64,000 nucleotides of DNA from assembly GCA_030248295.1 (NCBI GenBank), contig JASANH010000357.1, positions 62,001-126,000 on the forward strand, in the 5' to 3' direction. This DNA is from Mesodorylaimus sp. YZB2_4. Taxonomy: Eukaryota; Nematoda; Enoplea; Dorylaimida; Dorylaimidae. Shown here one piece after another: positions 36,771 to 49,200 of this stretch. The notes beneath the pieces were generated by a model that was not told the DNA's origin, did no database searches, and worked only from the letters and a program-made list of their open reading frames with translations. The position numbers were made by a program, and so were the translations under genes. How positions within the stretch are numbered: position 1 is the stretch's first letter; each line of letters opens with the position of its first letter.

Positions 36771-39680
36771 TTACTTTATCAACTCCGCGCTGCTGCAGTC
36801 GTAAGTCGCACGCAAGCGGACCCTGAAGGAGAAAGTTGTAGAAACATCTTTCAACCCCCCCTTAAACTCGCCTTCAGTCTCTGCAAATGGCGAAGCAATG
36901 TTCGGACGGACACCCCTTCCTCGCTGTCCTCGCATACCGTCGACTGGGTGCTGTCCAGGTACTGAAAACTCCAAACTAGCCAATGGAAACGAACATCGAG
37001 AATATCAGTCTTACTTCAGGAAACACGAGAAAGGCAAGGTGGTTCATCGACACCTCATCTTGCTTAGGCTCTACGCCATCGCGGATAGTGCAGACGCTGG
37101 TGAACACATAGATCATATTCGTAAAGTGACCACAAAAGTCGAACCAAACAGTAACCATCAAATTGTGCTTTTTAAAGTGAACTTTGACAGGGTCGGGCAA
37201 AGCTGAAGAAAAAATTTGTTGACAACCAGGAACGAAAATAAAAACACATTTTACTCACCATGTATTTCTTGCCACTTGTACGTTCGAAAATCGAATGTGG
37301 CAGTATGGCCAGCGTAGACTAAAGAGTCTGTTAGACTCCTTGGACGAGCCAAATTAGTTCGGATTTCAGGAAACTGGACGTCACCAGCTTTTGGATCGCT
37401 TTCTAATGCTGTAAAAGAAAGGGGTTCATGGATTATGCACCAATAATCAAATAAAGTCACCCTACCCCTCATAACACGATGCAACACTTCGGTGACTGGT
37501 ACCGGATCGCAGACAAAGTTCTTGAAATATTTCATGAAAATGCCATTCACTTCGCCACGTACCTCGTACGCCCCTTCCCCCAGGCTCCTACAAACCAAAA
37601 CCGTTGTAATCGGACAGCTGATCCAAAAACCAGCGTTCGTACATGCGTCCTCGCCACTTCAGTGGACTGATGGTGACAGGTTGAAAGAAGCTAATACTTA
37701 CGTTGCATATCCGAACACAGTATTCCGATTAACTCGAGGTTTGAACTGCACCACTTCGTCCGTTACTTCCATAGCGTCATGACTAAAACAAGAAACAGAG
37801 TCAATCAAAGATGCGCCAGAGCAGAGCACAAACTTACGGCGGGAATCGACGACATATATCCAGAAGGATTACATTCAAGGACGGCTCGGTTTCTTGCATT
37901 TGCACCAGGGCTTCTTCGGCGCACAAACAATCCCGACACTTGTAATTGACGCTAGGAGCGTCAATGGGCAACAGGTAGCACTGGCCGCGAGTCTCGAATC
38001 CATGACCAACGAAGTAGAATAAAGCTAAAAGGCAGAATTCATAAGCTTGAGTGGAAAAATCTGTCGCGTTCTTACCATACACTCCTCTTCCGAGCAGTTT
38101 TCTGTATTCGTCCATCATACGCTTCATCTCCGACAAAGACAGGTCCGAAAGGGTAACTGTTTTAAAATTCAGCAAAAGAAGTCGTTCGGCCAATGTCTCC
38201 GCATCGCAAGCAGGTGTATTCAATTTGGGTAAATGCACATATTCAGAATTACATACGATTAAAGCCACTTTGTCAGTCGCTATGCAGTCTTCGAAATCAA
38301 TAGCCGCTGGTTGCACGTAGACCGGCTTGCGATCGCCATAAGCACTGCTCGGTTTGCCCACTTGCTAAAACGGAACAGTGATGAATGAAATGTCGCACAC
38401 GTTCAGTGGCTGATTGATGCTGACCTCTAGATCCTGATCGTTAAGCACTTTCTCGATCCTCTGCATGAGACTCCTCATGTCATCTTCGTTTGAAGGCGTG
38501 CACACGGGCTCTGAAAAGGAGACAGACAAAAAGAGAACTTTCTGAAAAATAGGCCCTACTAATCTTACCAGAAGCCACAAATGGCAGCATAGTGACTTCA
38601 ATGATCTCACATGTCTTGGCCGAACGAAACTCTTTGCCAGGCTTACGATAAAAGTTACTCCACGTTTCACCTTCGCCTATTTCGTTCCAAACATAGCAGT
38701 GATAAGATCCCGATAAAGAAGAATTTCTCCTGAAATAGTAACCGTGATTCAAGGAAAGAAAACCAAAATTGTCGTACGAACCCATCGAGCACCAATTCCG
38801 AGCCATTGCAGTCCGATATTGCCTCGCCATTGCGATACCACTGATAACGAGGATATGGAAAACCAGTAGCCACGCAGTTCAGGTGGATGTCATCTCCGTG
38901 AGACACAACATGCCGAGCAGATGGTGAGTATTTAACCACTTTTATCGGTTCTGCAAAGATTTTCGATGATGGCCAACAGAAAAGAATTATGATAAGATCA
39001 ATTCAACGGTCCTACAGTGATATTGCAGCTAGTAACACGCAGTAAGTTTTCTAAAGCGCCCCCTCCCCAGTGATAGTACCAGTAACCGGAGCCATGTAGC
39101 CTGCTGCCCCTCCTTCAAGACCAGATATCGTTCCCTCATGCATCAGAATGGTGAGTGGGGATCTCAAACACAGCTTGCCAACTAATCGATCAGTGCACTC
39201 CGACAGTAATTGCTCGAAGACCCATCCGGTCACCCTGAGGAGATGCCATCGACTCGGCTCTCCCCTCGACCACCCGAACCCAGTGATCATCCTCGATCAA
39301 TAATCACCAAAGGTACTGACTGGACAATAAAGACGAGAAAGATTTCACTTACTAAACTTTCTTCTCAAGACGAGTTGAGGCTTTTCATAACGCAAATGAT
39401 CCAAAACGCGTAATATGTCCCCGACCGTATGTAACCGATTTCCGAGTTCTCGCAACAGACTTTCTGTCGGATTTTGGAGTCGTCCCAAAGCATCAATTGC
39501 TTCTGGCCTAAATCAGGAGGGCTTGTTTGACTAGCTAGCCGTAGAACAGGGTCCTCACTTTGAAAACTCTTCTCCAAACGCTTCAGCAAGGTTCTTCCAT
39601 CGCTGCTCGGCATTCAAGTGAGTGCCTAGATAACTGACGATGTGCCAAGACAGTTCTGCCAGATTCGTATCACCGTTCAT
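36771..39680 (-). CDS. MALT1: MALT1-type paracaspase (about 14 exons, partly unresolved)
   Basis: Paracaspase with death domain, Ig domains and a caspase-like protease; C. elegans MALT-1 acts in IL-17 signalling in neurons. Exons I can place: 39559-39680, 39353-39507 (death-domain-like helices, FGEEFSK, LLRELGNRL), 38782-38950 and 38569-38729 (Ig: HLNCVATGFPYPRYQWYRNG, GSYHCYVWNE), an exon from about 38415 to 38515, then 38076-38364, 37838-38024, 37702-37782, 37466-37587, 37259-37408, 37015-37202 and 36771-36961. The protease core DKVALIVCNSEYVHLPKLN is followed by the catalytic His in FYFVGHGFE and the catalytic Cys in VILLDICRR, then FGYAT and NGIFMKYF. The C-terminal Ig3-like region follows. 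Between 38951 and 39352 part of the first Ig domain should lie, but I could not build in-phase exons. The last exon has a frame break at a G7 run (see findings). Start at 39680 is tentative. Confidence 0.88.
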
Positions 39681-41320
39681 GTCAAGTAACAAGATCCGCA
39701 AACTGCCATTTCCATAGGTCAAGCTTCGACAAAAACAAACATCCCATGCTTGCCGCCGCCAGCAGACACAGCAGCCCTCATGGACACATTCGATTCGGAA
39801 GCGTGTTCAAACGTTCAAAATGGGACACACGAATAAGTCAACTCAAATGTTCCAGTTTGTCGGAAAAACCTGCATGATTTCTAACGTTGCATTCATTTGT
39901 TGTGACCATTGCAGCTTGGGGTGTGGGTCGGGCAGTTAGCTCGGTGGGGAGGAGCCAGAGCGGTGTATAGGAACAGGCCGCCGGGAGAGATCAGGGCTTG
40001 CTTGCTTGCTTTCGCTCATAATTCGCTCCATCTAATTCTCACGATCAGAACAATCTTCCTCTGATCCTCAGAGCAATCAGATGGGCGCCCATCTAATTGT
40101 TCTGAATTTGTGGGAGCCATCCTTCGTCTTTGCCCAACCCATTTGGCAGACCCGTGGTGTGGGCCAGGGACTTCGAACAGCATCTCAAGGGGCCTTTGCG
40201 GCCGTTGCTTCCTTTGGTTCATGCTGGAAGAGTCAAGGAGTTGACTCCGGGCATGTACTTGATTTGTCTGCAGATTTGTCTGTGGGTAAGATCTAGGAGC
40301 TCATCGTCGAGCCTTTACTGCGCCGTCGACAGTGGAACTGTTCGCCAGCGTAGGCATCTTAGGACAAGGTGCATTCGACCAGCAGCCAGGCTAGTGTATG
40401 ATTGCACAGAGCAGTTGCAGGCACCCTTGGGAGGCGCGACATATACGCCTGAGGGGCTGTTGAGGAATCGGGGTCTTAGTGATCGATGCTCTGTTGGAAT
40501 AAGCCTTTCTACCAGGCTTGGGCTATTGATGACCTTGGACCGCTCGCTTCTAAGATTAGCCCGAACCCGCCGTTACGCGAGCGTAGAAACCTCGCACGCT
40601 CAAACACAACACATTGCTCCTATGATAGTGCGAATGACGGTCAGGACAACTAATATGACGTGATCGTAATGAGCTACTGAAAGGTACTCGAACAAGACCT
40701 CCCATGGAAAGATAAAGATACACCATTCTTCCTGGGGCGGATGGTGCACTTTATCTGTGCATATATGGTGCAAAACGCCGCGCACCTAAAACAGTACAGT
40801 ATACTCTCGGGGCAAAAACTCCAGCATATGGGAGGGTATACTCGAGGTAATCAGATCAGTCAGAGAGCTGGTCGGATATGGCAGGAGACATAGAAGTAAA
40901 GGCAGAAATCTAAAATTGAAGTACCAACAATCTGAAGAGTTTATCAGCAATATGTAAGGCCTGGGATTCTGGTTTTATAAAAAGCAATATGCCTTATCAA
41001 TAATGTGGCTGATTACTGTATAGTATAATTATATCACTGTGACCGCGTGAGATATTCTATCTTCAGCTGCACAAACTCTGACTGAAAGTTGCAGATTTCA
41101 ATTTAAGAATCTCCCTTGAGCCAGCCTCTACATTTGAACTGTGACTCCGACAGTACTGTACTCATTAATTCTACCAGGTGCCTTTCAGTTATGTGTTTTG
41201 CGCATACGACAGCATTCAGTTGCTAACTTTACTTTCGCGCTCTGGTGAAGAAACAGAAAATAAAAGCTTTGAGAGAAAAGCATTAAGAAATGTGAAGATG
41301 TGAATTTTTTAAGAAAAGGC
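39681..41320. other. Gene-free stretch with hairpin-rich segment
   Basis: 1.6 kb upstream of the MALT1-like gene. Overlapping frames on both strands at 40016-40663 have no family I know and no splice logic, so I do not call them genes. 40028-40110 contains several inverted repeats (see findings). AT-rich from 40850. Confidence 0.5.
40078..40093. repeat. Perfect 16-bp palindrome within an inverted-repeat cluster
   Basis: AGATGGGCGCCCATCT reads the same on both strands. Just upstream a small hairpin CTCTGATCCTCAGAG and a 9-bp inverted pair (TCAGAACAA near 40045 and TTGTTCTGA near 40096) surround it. Confidence 0.8.
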
Positions 41321-42431
41321 CTAGGTCGATTTTCTTGGGCATTTGCAGTACAGAGCGTCTGGGCCAGCTTTGCCTGGCTCTCCCTTCAAGCCGGGAATGC
41401 CAGGAGCGCCGTCTTTGCCCGCGTAGGAAACAAGGATCAAGATAAGAGTTAGCTGGTTCGAAGGAGCGTGAGCGTATACCTGGTGTGCCTGCTGGTCCCG
41501 CTGGACCGACCCCGCCTTCCTTGCCCGGAGCTCAATTTGGTCCTTTGTCGCTTGGAACATCGTCCGGACCACTGAAAGAGAAAGCATATCATTCTTGCGC
41601 TGCTATGGTTGCTTTATCAGACCACTTACTCATCTCTTTTCCGGCAAGTTCTGGAGGTCCCTTCGTTCCGTCTTCAGCATTAGCGCCTGAGGGCCCCTTA
41701 TCTCCTGGTCGACCTGGCTTAGCTCCTTCACCAGCTGGACTGGCTGGACCATCTGGGCCAAAGCTTCCTGGTTTGCCGTCAGGGCCCTGTGGTCCCAATG
41801 GGCCTTTTCCGCCGGGGGCACCAGCCGGACCAGATGGGCCGCGTTCTCCTTTTGGCCCGGTTAAGCAAATGTAACCCGCACCGGGCAGGCATGTCGAGTG
41901 GGGGAGAGTAATCGATACTCTCCCCTGGCTGGGAGACGTCAACCTCTCGAGTTGATGCCGCCTGAACGGGTTGCACGCCTGCCTGCACGGGTTGCACAAA
42001 CCCTGCAAGGCCCGAAAGTTGGCGCTGGCATTAAAAAAAAATTGACGCCCGGGGCACCTTTCGGACCGATAGGGTTAGCATTCGCTGCATCCTCACCCGG
42101 AGAACCTGGCGGACCCGGTGGACCAGGCGCCATGAATTTTCTAAAATAAGTAATTCGTTCTGTCAGCTATGCGTAAATCGCACGAACTGTACTCGCGCTC
42201 ATAAAAACGGCTTACTCCAGATTGGCGGGCGACGCGATCCTTGCCGTGGCGTGCTCCCATGAGCTTAGCCCAAGCGTCTTCGCTGATCTCCTTGAATTCG
42301 GTCATTCCTTCCCGGAGCTGGAACTGCACGTTGATGCCCTTTCGACAGAGCACTGGCTCAGAAATCAAGGCTAACGCAGCCGTTATGCTGAGCGTAATAG
42401 CGGCTGAAGCCACCATATCCGTCGCCGTCAT
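41321..42431 (-). pseudogene. Decayed cuticle collagen
   Basis: The first exon (42216-42431) reads as a collagen N-terminal domain: a hydrophobic segment, then GMTEFKEISEDAWAKLMG, the usual lead-in to the Gly-X-Y part. Downstream blocks include [14 protein letters not shown] and GPSGPAGAPGGKGPLG, and the C-terminus ends LYCKCPRKST. However the joined gene cannot be read: the only good acceptor for exon 2 (about 42141) is out of phase with exon 1; TGA at 41532-41534 stands where a Gly codon (GGA) belongs; and at least six other Gly positions between about 41550 and 41770 are Ser, Ala, Glu, Asp or Met, most of them one base from GGN. The final intron lacks a clean AG at the expected place. A copy of a dispersed repeat lies inside at 41896-41957. 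I read it as a pseudogene; unusual splicing or sequence error remains possible. Confidence 0.72.
41896..41957. repeat. Dispersed repeat, type 1 copy in the collagen remnant
   Basis: Same framework as the copy at 28381-28445. Here the start forms a perfect 10-bp hairpin, GGGGAGAGTA with TACTCTCCCC around ATCGA. Confidence 0.65.
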
Positions 42432-44433
42432 CTGCAGCTCGATCGTCTATATTCGAGACAGAATAACTTGAAGGGACTGATATCTGCATCAAAACCCTGG
42501 TAACGTGTCATACTCTAAATCAAGGGCACCAAAAATGGAATGGCATTCCATCAGTCTCATCAATCGTCACCCAAAAACTGAATCCATGCGTGCAATAAGG
42601 ACTTTGTGACAATATTACTTGTCAGTTTTCTTTTTCTACTCAGCCACCGCAAACCGGTCTCGAAAGGAGGTTAAGGTTAAATAAAAAGGTGAACATCTCA
42701 AAATTTTCCCCAAAAGATCACCCTGCTATGAAAACTTTTCAAAATTGTTGGTTGTAATTTCTCTGAAACCGCCCACTGGTTTGGGGTACATTTATCAGCG
42801 AAAGCAACAAATCCGTTTCAAGGCCTAAGTTTTTGACATTTAAGCTTGTGAAAGTGAAAACTAATTTTTAAAACTGGTGTAAATTAGACAGATTCCCTAG
42901 GAAAACTAGATGTCGGAGTATTGTGACTGGTTCTTTGATAATTCGGTCATGAGATACGACTCCAAGAGTCCAGTCATACCGCATGTCCAGTCCAGTCCAC
43001 AAGAATAAGGTCTGCAGTCATTTCCAGTTTTGGAGGGACTGCGTTTCAAAATATTTGTGCGTCTGGCGAGGAAATTACTTAAAAGTAAATCAGCTGTCTG
43101 CAGCTGATACAGTACGTTGGGCAGAGGATGTTTTAAAACAATTATTTTTATGCTGATGAACAACAAGATGCACGACGTTAGGCCTAAGTACAAATACCCC
43201 TCGGACTCACGATCAGTCTTTCCCTGTTCACGTGCAAACGCAGTGCGCAGTATGTCAAAACTGTAGAACATATGCAGCCAAGTCCAAGTCCAAGCCAGTT
43301 TAAGTGTACATATGCATACAAGCCAGCTTATGGCTGCTTCTATTCACCCAAATTATACTCTATGAGTGCCACCCCTGACTCTGTGATTAACCACGATTCT
43401 TCTAGCTTACTAACGTTCTCTTGATGTTGAAGTCTTTTCTGCTGACTGTTTTCTACCCAATCTTTCCTCACTGGTTCTGGACCTGGCAGTCCATTCTCCC
43501 TGCAACGCTTCCAGTAGCTTGACTAACCAGAAACAGCCATGACATACCTACGTATATGGATAACCTAGGTCTCTACCGTTTTTGGCTTATGCAAGAATTG
43601 AATTGGCTTATTGCAAGAACCGTGTGTAACGCCTGCAACGAGAAATGGCAACGTGAGACTACTTAGTTCCTTGAGAAGGACTTATGCATGCTTGACTAAT
43701 CAAAAAAAAAACTCTGATCAAGAGTGAGAAAAGACGTTGCAACAACTCCTCAAATAATCTAATGGGCAGCGGGCGGTGGCCATCTTCCTCAAACTTGCGA
43801 AGACTTCCCCAAAAATCAAAGTGTGCGAAATGCTGATCATTTTCAGTTTTCTTAGTCAGTGTCCATTAGGTCCAACATTTTCCTTGGGGCAGCCTGGCAG
43901 ATTGGTGGGAATGGCGGTGGGTCCGGCTGATATGGCAAGGTATGCACATCATACACAGGCACACAGGCATATTATACATACAGTACTATATCCATATGGT
44001 AATAGCTCTATGAAAACCATACTGTTTCTTGAATTTCCACGCGCTTGACTCGTTCGCTCGCTGTCCTACTCTATGGAGTAGACTAGTCCAAGACACAACT
44101 GTTCTATTTGGAATCATATGAAACACAAGTTCTGGCTAGACACTATGTTTTGCAGCACAACTTTTAACTGTTGGAAATAAAAATTTTGAGCAGGCCAAAA
44201 GCTAAGCCAGCCACACGTAATCACATTTGTTCTACGAAAGCGCGTAAATCAAGCTTCGAAGCGAATGGCATCATTGTCATACAAAGTGATCCAGCAGACA
44301 CGAATGTACAACACTGCTTATATGTACACATGCATACGGTTAGTATTTTGACCCGATTCATGAGCGTTCAATTGGATAATAGACTTGGTGAATAGCGACA
44401 GAGAATAAACGATTTTTCCAAGTTTGGAATGCA
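42432..44433. other. Gene-free stretch
   Basis: 2 kb between the collagen remnant and the 3' end of the calcium channel beta gene. AT-rich with short unconvincing frames; nothing recognised. Confidence 0.5.
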
Positions 44434-46240
44434 TTACAGAGCTAAATGATCTCGACCCGACACAACTGAACCACTAGCAGACTGAGTTTGTATAGCAGGA
44501 GGTGACGACGAGCCGGCACCAAAAGCCGCGCTGCTGTTATTTGGCACTGTTCGATGTTTCCGAATCTGAGGTGGTGTCTGAACTTGAGGATGTGTAGCTC
44601 GCCAATACTGTTCCAAAAACTCGGTCAAGTGCTGGCATGCGTCGTCCAATTGGTTCTTAACGGCATCCTTGTTTGAGAAGCAGTGCCAAAAGCAAAGCAA
44701 GTGGGAGCACTCACCTCGTCGAGTATAATATCGAACATTTCTGGCGGACACAAGGCCAACTTCTCGGCGGCTACCATTTGCACATTCAGATTTCTGACTT
44801 GCGACTTGCCTCGAGACTTGATCAAACGCTGCAATACTTTTGGCGAGGCAATTTTGATATAGACCATAATGGGAGCCATCGATGTCTTTATCAGCTGAGC
44901 TGGGTGATTGATGGTGTCGCAGTCGAGTACGACCAATTGCATGGAACGGGCCAATTCGAAGATACGCTCGATTTCCGCTTGCACTTCAGCTAAACAGGAA
45001 CATCGGTCGATCGTGACCGCCCCCGCGGGGCCACAGAACACATAGATTAGGCAGACATACCCAGACTGACTCCCGTTTTCGAATTGGAGCGCTCCATCAA
45101 GGCTCGTTTGATCGTAGGATTGTTCAGAGTGGACTTCTTGGCCATCGAGATGTCGGCCGACACTCTGGTAATTATGATCCTGTCAAAGCAGAACATCGAA
45201 CACTATATTCGAGTCGTGACCACGGGCGTACCCTGGCAGTCCTCACCGTCCTTCGAAATGGTTTTTGAGATGGTCAAAAACAGCCTTCTGCATCATATCG
45301 GTCACCTCAAAGCCTTTTAGCGAAGGTCCAACTAGGACAACTGGCCGCATTGACGGCACAACGTCGTAAGGAGGCAAATTCTCGTGCTGTAAAAGCATTC
45401 TAATTGCATTAGGGATTAGAAAATCGATATTGGGATCGTATACCTTTTTGAAAAATGGTATGCGTTTTTCTTTACTGAGCAACGGAATTGGCACTGGAGG
45501 ACCTTTCTGTGTTGCCTGAGATGACGGTCGGGCTGACTCGTTCTCGTCCATCGCTCCTTCGTGACTACCACGCTCTGAAATTGGATTATATCATGTTCAG
45601 CAAAGAGGCTGCTTCCCGGCTAGCACAGGGTACCTGGTGTGGACGGCGTGGAACTGCGGCCAGGCAGTGCGTTCTCTAAAGCACCAATATTGTTGGAAGA
45701 AGTGCTCGGATGACTAAATCGAATCAAAACATCTGCCCTCTGCCTCTTTTGCAAGAGCTGTAACACTTACAACAACCTAGCCGCTCGACTGTGCGTGTAG
45801 ATTCGCATGGACTCCAACTTTGATGGCGATGGAATGAAACCCAGCTCGGTCCCCTCCTTCACCAGTCGACCAATCCACCAATCGTTGTTATATTTCTGTC
45901 AAAGACAACACTGCACCAATCCGATTGGTCACAGGTCACCGTGACAGGCATACACACTTCTTTGACATGTAGATAATCCTTGGCTTCGAATGATACGGCG
46001 TATCCGGGCACGGGAGCATCGTCATCCAGAGCGCCATCATAAGCCACATTCGTCCTCACGGCGAAGGCAACTGGCTTATACTAAACGAAATATGCGTTGA
46101 TCTTTCACAATTGAATCCAAAGCTAACAATGAGAGTTGTACCTTGGCGCTTTCTAATTGAGCATTCGCTTGTTCTTCACTTTCTCGCTTACTCGCTTCTC
46201 TGGCCTCGTTGTTGTTCTCAGCAGCCGAGTCGGCGGATCC
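44434..46240 (-). CDS. CACNB: Voltage-gated calcium channel beta subunit (9 exons, 5' end missing)
   Basis: Cytoplasmic beta subunit that binds the I-II loop of the pore subunit and promotes its surface expression and gating; the nematode gene is ccb-1. Exons: 46142-46240, 45958-46080, 45771-45895, 45634-45713, 45444-45574, 45247-45386, 45061-45179, 44715-44989, 44434-44667, 441 residues in phase. The SH3 part shows [34 protein letters not shown] and [11 protein letters not shown] Ser/Pro-rich HOOK linker follows. The guanylate-kinase-like part shows [55 protein letters not shown] and [11 protein letters not shown]. The kinase-like fold is known to be catalytically dead and used for binding the channel. 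The first exon here begins [10 protein letters not shown], which aligns after the variable N-terminus, so at least one more exon must lie upstream of 46240; I could not find it. Confidence 0.94.
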
Positions 46241-49200
46241 CTGAAACATGCTACGGGCTGATTCATTGAGGGAAATCAGTTCAGATGCGAAACATTGCAT
46301 GCTAAAAAGCAGCGAGCAATTGGGATAAGAGGTGGTGGCCTATCCGACGTTGTCCGGATTTGGCACATGTAATGGCCCCGGCAAGCTCAAGCGTACAGTC
46401 AACAACAGGAAGAGACGGCAGAACCGTGCTTTTCTCACCGATGGGGGTATTGTTTGACGATGACGCAAATGGAATAGAGGCATCCTCCAATGACATTCAC
46501 CAAAATCCTGTCCTACACGTGGCCCTTGTTTCAAAGCTACTGTAGCGAACAGTGGACTTGCACCACGACGACGGAGACCCGACGGACGTGTCGGTGTTGG
46601 CAGCACTGACTTAGTTTTTGAGTTGAGGTTTTTAGTACTCTATCTGTCTTCCTAGCTTTTAGAGCCTTCATTGGCGACCCTATTGGAGAAGGACGTGAGC
46701 GAAAATTTGAGAAATAACACCGCCTTAATGGCATACGCGAGGGATTTTGGGAGTGCCAAGGTTTTACATTTGTTCACATTTCCTGTTCGCCTTCTCTGGA
46801 ACCGTATCGGGCCACCAAAAGAAAACGAAACCCAGCGGAATGGTCTCTGGAAAAAGCTAAATTGAAAATATAACGTGTTTGGCGCAGATGCCTTTTTTAA
46901 CGGCGGCCAGTGCTGCTCTGATGAAAATTGATTACGTTATGCCCTCGAAGAGTATCCGGCCTTGACTCACATGCTGCAAAAGGTCTGCTGTAGCTAATAT
47001 GCCTGGCCACGCCTGTGATACCTGAGTTCGCCGTCGCTTTGTCGAATGAGGCAGAAACGGCCGCGAGGAAATCGCCTTATAACGCACACCAAGCGACAAA
47101 CACAAATCCCAACGTACCCTCTGCCGGCGAGGAGTTTGGAGAAAAGCTAATGGAATTCGCATGTTCGTCCGAGTGGCTCGCACCCGTGACTCCCACCCCA
47201 ACCACTGATCGCAAGTGGTCGAATAAAGGACTTCCTAAGTTTAGCAGAACCCGCCCCTCGTCGCGCCTCACGTCATGCCTAAGAAGGAGATAAGAAAAGT
47301 TATGCAAATTAAATCGGCTTAAACTCCTCGACACATTGTCAAAAACATGTTTACCCAAAATCGAAAGGGACTGGGTGCGAGGGATTTGTCCGGAAGCATC
47401 TTCAACGCAGTGGCTCAGCAATCATGTTGACATTTGCCCTTTTTCGACTCAGCTTTTGGGCCAATCGATATGGAAGCCAGTATGTCTGCCAGGGTCGATA
47501 TAAGAAAGATAAGAAAATGAATGTTCTCGTCACGTCTTAGATTCGAGCAAAGAATGCAAAATAGCACCCTCCAAAAATGGGTTTGGAGTGGGGACGAATG
47601 ATGACCAACGTGAAAGATCGAAAACAAGCCCCTAATCCGGATGCAGGATCGAGATACGAATGATGTATACCTTGATATTGGTACGCAAAGGTCTCTCGAC
47701 TGATACAGTAGGATCATAGCTCAGCAAATGTACGTCTTCCATGCTCCTTGGGCCGATCCCTTGTCCGCGCTCAAATCGAACGCTCTTCTTGACCAATGCG
47801 CCGCTCGCCATTCATCACTGCTCGCTTATCACATCTCCAAAAATGCTGGCGAAAGGCCTCGAAGGACTGGACACATTTGAAAATTCGGAGGAGGATCTGG
47901 ATGTTTGGCGCACGTTCCGCGAATCAAATCCTTGTTAGCGGGCCTTTGCAGCGAAGATAATGTTCGGACATATTCAACTTGGTAGACTAGATAAAGCCGG
48001 TCACGGAATCAGCGTGAATGGAATGGAAGGAACTACTCGATGTGCACTCACCCTGACAATACTCGCTGATGAGCCACACGAGACTTTAAATAGAAAACTT
48101 TTCCGGCGCTGATACTAAAAGAACACTCTATCTATTGCCTGAAGACATTTGTCTAGACCCTCGCAGCACTTACGTGGTAGAACAAGGAGGGTATTGTGAC
48201 TCATTTCACACAGTCCAAACGATTCGCAAGCCGGAAGAGCAGGCCCCAGCCGTTCTTAGACTAGGTCCTAAATCGTCGATAAGGACCAAAAGTGCCTCAT
48301 TATGGTCCTTTCCTAAGGATCTCGGAAAGATAAACTTGGACACCCTACTGAAATCAAAGAGCCAATAGAGCCAGTGAACTACCGCTATCCAAACAAAATG
48401 ACATGCGCCAACACACAGCAGCGATTCCAAAAGAAAAGCCCAAGCTGACGTACAAAGAACTGATGGGGTATTTTCTGGCGGCTCTGCATCGTCGGGAATA
48501 GGTAATAATAAAAATTGATCACAGAGTAAGGTGAATCGGACGTACGTACAAGATAAGGATAGGGGATACCAATGAAAGTCAGGGTGGATAGCGTATTAGC
48601 ACAGGAATAAGTCACAAATCGGCTCGCCCTAGTCACGTACAGGTAGAGTCTTGTAGGCGGCCAGAAACAGTTGGATATGCTGCTTAAAAGTCGCATTCAT
48701 ATCTGAGGATCCTTTTCGACGTCAATTTGCACACTAAATTAGAAGACGAGAAAAAAACGCATTCGTCTTGCGAGCACCGAACGCGAGGGCAAAGAACGAA
48801 AGTAAAACGGTCCCAATCCGGGTATCTTCTATCCGGCTAATGCTGATTAGCCGTGCTGCGTTTGCTAAAATGGCTACCTCCCGCGAAGCAACCGGATCTC
48901 CTTCAACGGGGCTTCTCATGAGACTCTCATCGTTTAGATGCGTATCCGTCGTAACGGCGAAAGCATCTGGGGAAGCCCGAGCAGACCAGACCGGTTCGCT
49001 GCCTTCCTTAGCTTAGGTGGGTGTCGACGGAACCAAAAATGACGCTCCTTTACCAATACGTCGAAAGCTGCTTTGTTGGATTCGTGGCTGCTTGATGCTA
49101 GCCAATGCAAAGAAGCAGACATAAATTAGACGGGAATAGCACACACGAAGACAGCCCAATCAGGACGGGCGGGAGTGATATTAGGATCCAACACGCTTAA

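Noticed and set aside
40016-40663. Possible retrotransposon fragment
   Set aside because: No reverse transcriptase, integrase, transposase or gag motif is visible in any frame; overlapping frames look random.
41485-42149. Pro/Gly-rich plus-strand frames resembling a collagen on the other strand
   Set aside because: Gly-X-Y repeats read as Pro/Gly-rich on the reverse strand; the N-terminal domain and cysteine tail fit only the minus strand.
48768-49016. 82-codon plus-strand frame, with an opposing minus-strand frame
   Set aside because: No recognised family, splice context or motif; both strands equally open.
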